Source: Cytophagales bacterium (lineage in GTDB: Bacteria > Bacteroidota > Bacteroidia > Cytophagales > Cyclobacteriaceae). Taken from it: 47,599 nucleotides of DNA. Each line of letters starts with the position of its first letter. Within the stretch, counting starts at the first letter, position 1. Location of the stretch: contig WGNT01000049.1 of NCBI GenBank assembly GCA_016124425.1, forward strand, positions 1-47,599, written 5' to 3'. The notes beneath the pieces were generated by a model. It had not been told where the DNA came from. It saw only the letters and a list, made by a program, of their open reading frames with translations, and did not search any database. Shown here piece after piece: positions 45,355-47,599 of the stretch. The position numbers and the translations under genes were made by a program.

Positions 45355-47599
45355 ATGAAAAAAACTATACTTAGGCAACTGCTTATGCTGTCCAAAAGAG
45401 TAATGTATGGGTTTCTGATTCAACTGTTCTTCTGTACGGTGCTACTGGCCAATACAGGGAACGCACAGCGCAAGACACTGGAGGAGGTAAAAATTTCGGT
45501 TAACCTCACCGATAAATCCCTGAGCCAGTTTTTCAGACTGGTGGAAGCGAAGACGGATTTTAGGTTTACGTTTTCAGATAATCTGGTTAATCTGAAACAT
45601 CGAGTTTCAGTGGTTGCGGATAATAACTCGCTGTATGAAATCTTGGAGACTATTTCCAGGCAGACGGATTTAAATTTTGTACAGGTTAATAGCAATATTC
45701 ATGTTAAAGCCGCGACAAAAATCAATGAGCGAGTTACTATCCCAAATCTGGATGATATTACAGTAAACGGAAACATATCAGATGAAAATGGTGAGCCTAT
45801 ACCAGGAGCAACGGTTATAGTTGAAGGAACGAACTCGGGGACAGTTACCGACATCAACGGCGATTTTAGTATAAGCGTCAATGAAGGTTCAGTAATCTTA
45901 GTTTCTTTTATTGGCTATCAGAGCCAACGGATTATAATTGCTAATCAGACACTGTTAAACATTATTCTTATTGAGGATAATACTATGATGGATGAGGTTG
46001 TAGTTGTAGGTTTTGGTACTATGAAGAAAACAGACCTAGTGGGTTCATCCGCGTCAGCTAATCTCGAAGCCTTTCGGGAATCTCCTAACGTAAATATTTT
46101 GCAATCCTTGCAGGGTTCGGTTCCAGGGGTTTCCATCGGTCAGACAAATAGGCCTGGCCAAGAAAATTCGATAGAAATTCGAGGACAATCCACATTGAGT
46201 GGTAGTACAACACCTTTGATCATTGTTGATGGGATGATTTTTTCAGGTAGGTTCTCAGATATCAATCCAGTTGATGTTGAAAATGTAGAGGTATTAAAGG
46301 ACGCAAGTAGTCGAGCAATTTATGGCTCCATGGCAGCGAATGGAGTTATTTTGATTACAACAAAACCGGGGAAAAAAGGAAAGCCTACCTTTAACTATTC
46401 AGGCTTTTCAGCAATATCTTCCCCGTCCAATAATGCCCGTTTACTTAGTAGGGAAGAATTTCTACAAAAAGTAAGAGATATAGAATGGCGTAATTCTTTT
46501 ACTCCGGAATCAGGCTTTACCGAGAGAAATTCGGACTGGGATTTTTTTCAATCAGAAATGCGTCCCCCCTTGGTTGAAGGTTTAAACAACGGTACGGATT
46601 TCGACTGGTATGCAGCAGTTACTCGTCCAGCACATATAATCAGCCATACAGTTTCAACCTCAGGTGGTAGCGAGAGAACAAACTTTTACATGTCCGCCGG
46701 GTATACTAACGATAGAGGGTTTATTATAAATGATGATTTCAGTCGATTCACATTCAGGTTGAACATTCAAAACAAAATAACTGATTGGCTTTCCCTTGGG
46801 GCAAACGTTGCGAGCACTTTTAGTGATCGTTCAGGTGAAGCACCAACTATGAACACTTTAGTAAGAAGTTCGCCATTGGTACTCCCTTTTGACGAGGAAG
46901 GCAATTTTATTGTCAATCCAGTTGCAGATCTTAATGTTAATGCGCTAATCAGTCCGACAAATGATAACCTGCAAAAGCGGAATAGGCTTGTGGGAAATTT
47001 TTTTACAATAATCTCCCTGCCAAATGTAAAAGGGTTAACTTATAGAGTAAATTATGGCAACAATTCTGTATTTAACAGGGAATTCGGCTCTAGAATTTTT
47101 GGAGCTGGTCAAACTGGAGAGGCATTCAAAAATAATTCCTTGGAACTTGAGCATAATTTAGATAATATTCTAAGTTATTCTACTATGTTAAAAAAGCATA
47201 CTATTGCCACAACATTTGTTTATGGGTTTAACACAGCAGAATTTGAAAGTACCTCAGCCACCGGTTTTGGTTATAAAGATCTGACGCTTTCCTACAATAA
47301 TCTTTCTTTGGCGGATTTTCAACGAATAGGGTCGAGCGCGTGGAATGAGGCACTTATTTATCAAATGGGACGATTTAATTATAATTATGATGAAAAGTAC
47401 CTCCTGACGGCAACTATTAGAAGAGACGGGTTTAGTGGGTTTTCAAAGAATAATAAATTTGCAATTTTTCCTTCTGTTGGTTTTGGATGGGCCATATCTG
47501 AGGAGAGTTTTTTCGATGTACCATTTGTGGATTATTTAAAGGCTAGAGCTAGTTATGGGGAAAATGGAAATAGACCCGGTAGATATAGCTCATTAGCAA
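45355..47599 (+). CDS. SusC/RagA-family TonB-linked receptor with STN domain (cut by window edge)
   Basis: The frame from the ATG at 45355 stays open to the window end (748 codons). A long signal region (about 1-38, ending NTGNAQ) is followed by an STN domain (about 50-105, KSLSQFFRLVEAKTDFRFTF, LYEILETISRQTDLNFVQV). Next come CarboxypepD_reg (GNISDENGEPIPGATVIVEG), then the plug (DEVVVVGFGTMKKTDLVG, SIEIRGQSTLSG, VEVLKDASSRAIYGSMAANG) and the barrel. The STN domain couples ligand loading to the FecR protein encoded just upstream. The SusD partner would lie beyond the window. Differs from the receptor at 31.6 kb, which has no STN. Confidence 0.95.
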   Translation, partial: MKKTILRQLLMLSKRVMYGFLIQLFFCTVLLANTGNAQRKTLEEVKISVNLTDKSLSQFFRLVEAKTDFRFTFSDNLVNLKHRVSVVADNNSLYEILETISRQTDLNFVQVNSNIHVKAATKINERVTIPNLDDITVNGNISDENGEPIPGATVIVEGTNSGTVTDINGDFSISVNEGSVILVSFIGYQSQRIIIANQTLLNIILIEDNTMMDEVVVVGFGTMKKTDLVGSSASANLEAFRESPNVNILQSLQGSVPGVSIGQTNRPGQENSIEIRGQSTLSGSTTPLIIVDGMIFSGRFSDINPVDVENVEVLKDASSRAIYGSMAANGVILITTKPGKKGKPTFNYSGFSAISSPSNNARLLSREEFLQKVRDIEWRNSFTPESGFTERNSDWDFFQSEMRPPLVEGLNNGTDFDWYAAVTRPAHIISHTVSTSGGSERTNFYMSAGYTNDRGFIINDDFSRFTFRLNIQNKITDWLSLGANVASTFSDRSGEAPTMNTLVRSSPLVLPFDEEGNFIVNPVADLNVNALISPTNDNLQKRNRLVGNFFTIISLPNVKGLTYRVNYGNNSVFNREFGSRIFGAGQTGEAFKNNSLELEHNLDNILSYSTMLKKHTIATTFVYGFNTAEFESTSATGFGYKDLTLSYNNLSLADFQRIGSSAWNEALIYQMGRFNYNYDEKYLLTATIRRDGFSGFSKNNKFAIFPSVGFGWAISEESFFDVPFVDYLKARASYGENGNRPGRYSSLA

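Overview
The window looks like a chromosomal segment from a Bacteroidota bacterium, most likely an aerobic Cytophagales-type organism. The evidence is two SusC-type TonB-linked outer-membrane receptors (one with a SusD partner), a FecI/FecR-type sigma/anti-sigma pair in front of the second SusC, LytTR signalling, a good match to the Bacteroidota promoter consensus (TTG-N19-TAnnTTTG) upstream of the first susC, and weak Shine-Dalgarno sequences. I could not run searches, so genus-level assignment is not attempted. No tRNA, rRNA, CRISPR array, prophage or insertion sequence was seen.

Bases 1-18,400 form a cell-surface polysaccharide region. A minus-strand gene run (11,281 down to 3,567) has gaps of only a few bases or overlaps. 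In transcription order it encodes a half-length TolC-like outer-membrane protein, a Wzz/BY-kinase-like chain-length protein, an O-antigen ligase/polymerase, a GT2 and a GT4 glycosyltransferase and a Wzx-type flippase; phosphoenolpyruvate carboxylase follows 55 bp later. Flanking genes are the tail of a GT2 at the left edge, a hexapeptide acyltransferase, a LytTR response regulator, a very large hybrid histidine kinase convergent with that regulator, and a membrane GT2. Together they look like a Wzx/Wzy-type export system with its own signalling genes nearby.

Bases 18,400-23,600 are mostly housekeeping or accessory genes: helicase HrpB, a DUF2911 secreted protein, a Gfo/Idh/MocA oxidoreductase and a single-domain response regulator. 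Bases 23,700-27,640 are a compact plus-strand run of a six-helix membrane protein resembling ECF S-components, a phosphoribosyltransferase, a TonB-dependent receptor and a Tat-exported aldo/keto reductase, ending at a clear terminator. This is the least familiar combination in the window. Bases 27,900-31,270 are a three-gene catabolic operon (iron alcohol dehydrogenase, gamma-glutamyl hydrolase-type amidotransferase, aldehyde dehydrogenase) with a terminator.

Bases 31,400-36,500 hold a SusC/SusD pair with a promoter candidate and a perfect 15-bp terminator hairpin. About 1.1 kb of non-coding DNA follows (36,494-37,592), carrying three diverged copies of a palindromic element. After a DUF1905/YdeI-like gene come a planctomycete-type cytochrome/DUF1549/LamG/DUF1553 protein and its DUF1501 partner. 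The window ends with an ECF sigma factor, a FecR anti-sigma factor and a SusC receptor with an STN domain that runs off the right edge, which is the standard layout of trans-envelope signalling for nutrient uptake.

I found no strong case for a wholly undescribed system. The best leads are the 23.7-27.6 kb module, the degenerate kinase and half-size TolC of the polysaccharide operon, the palindromic repeat family, and the planctomycete-type pair beside the FecIR/SusC unit.
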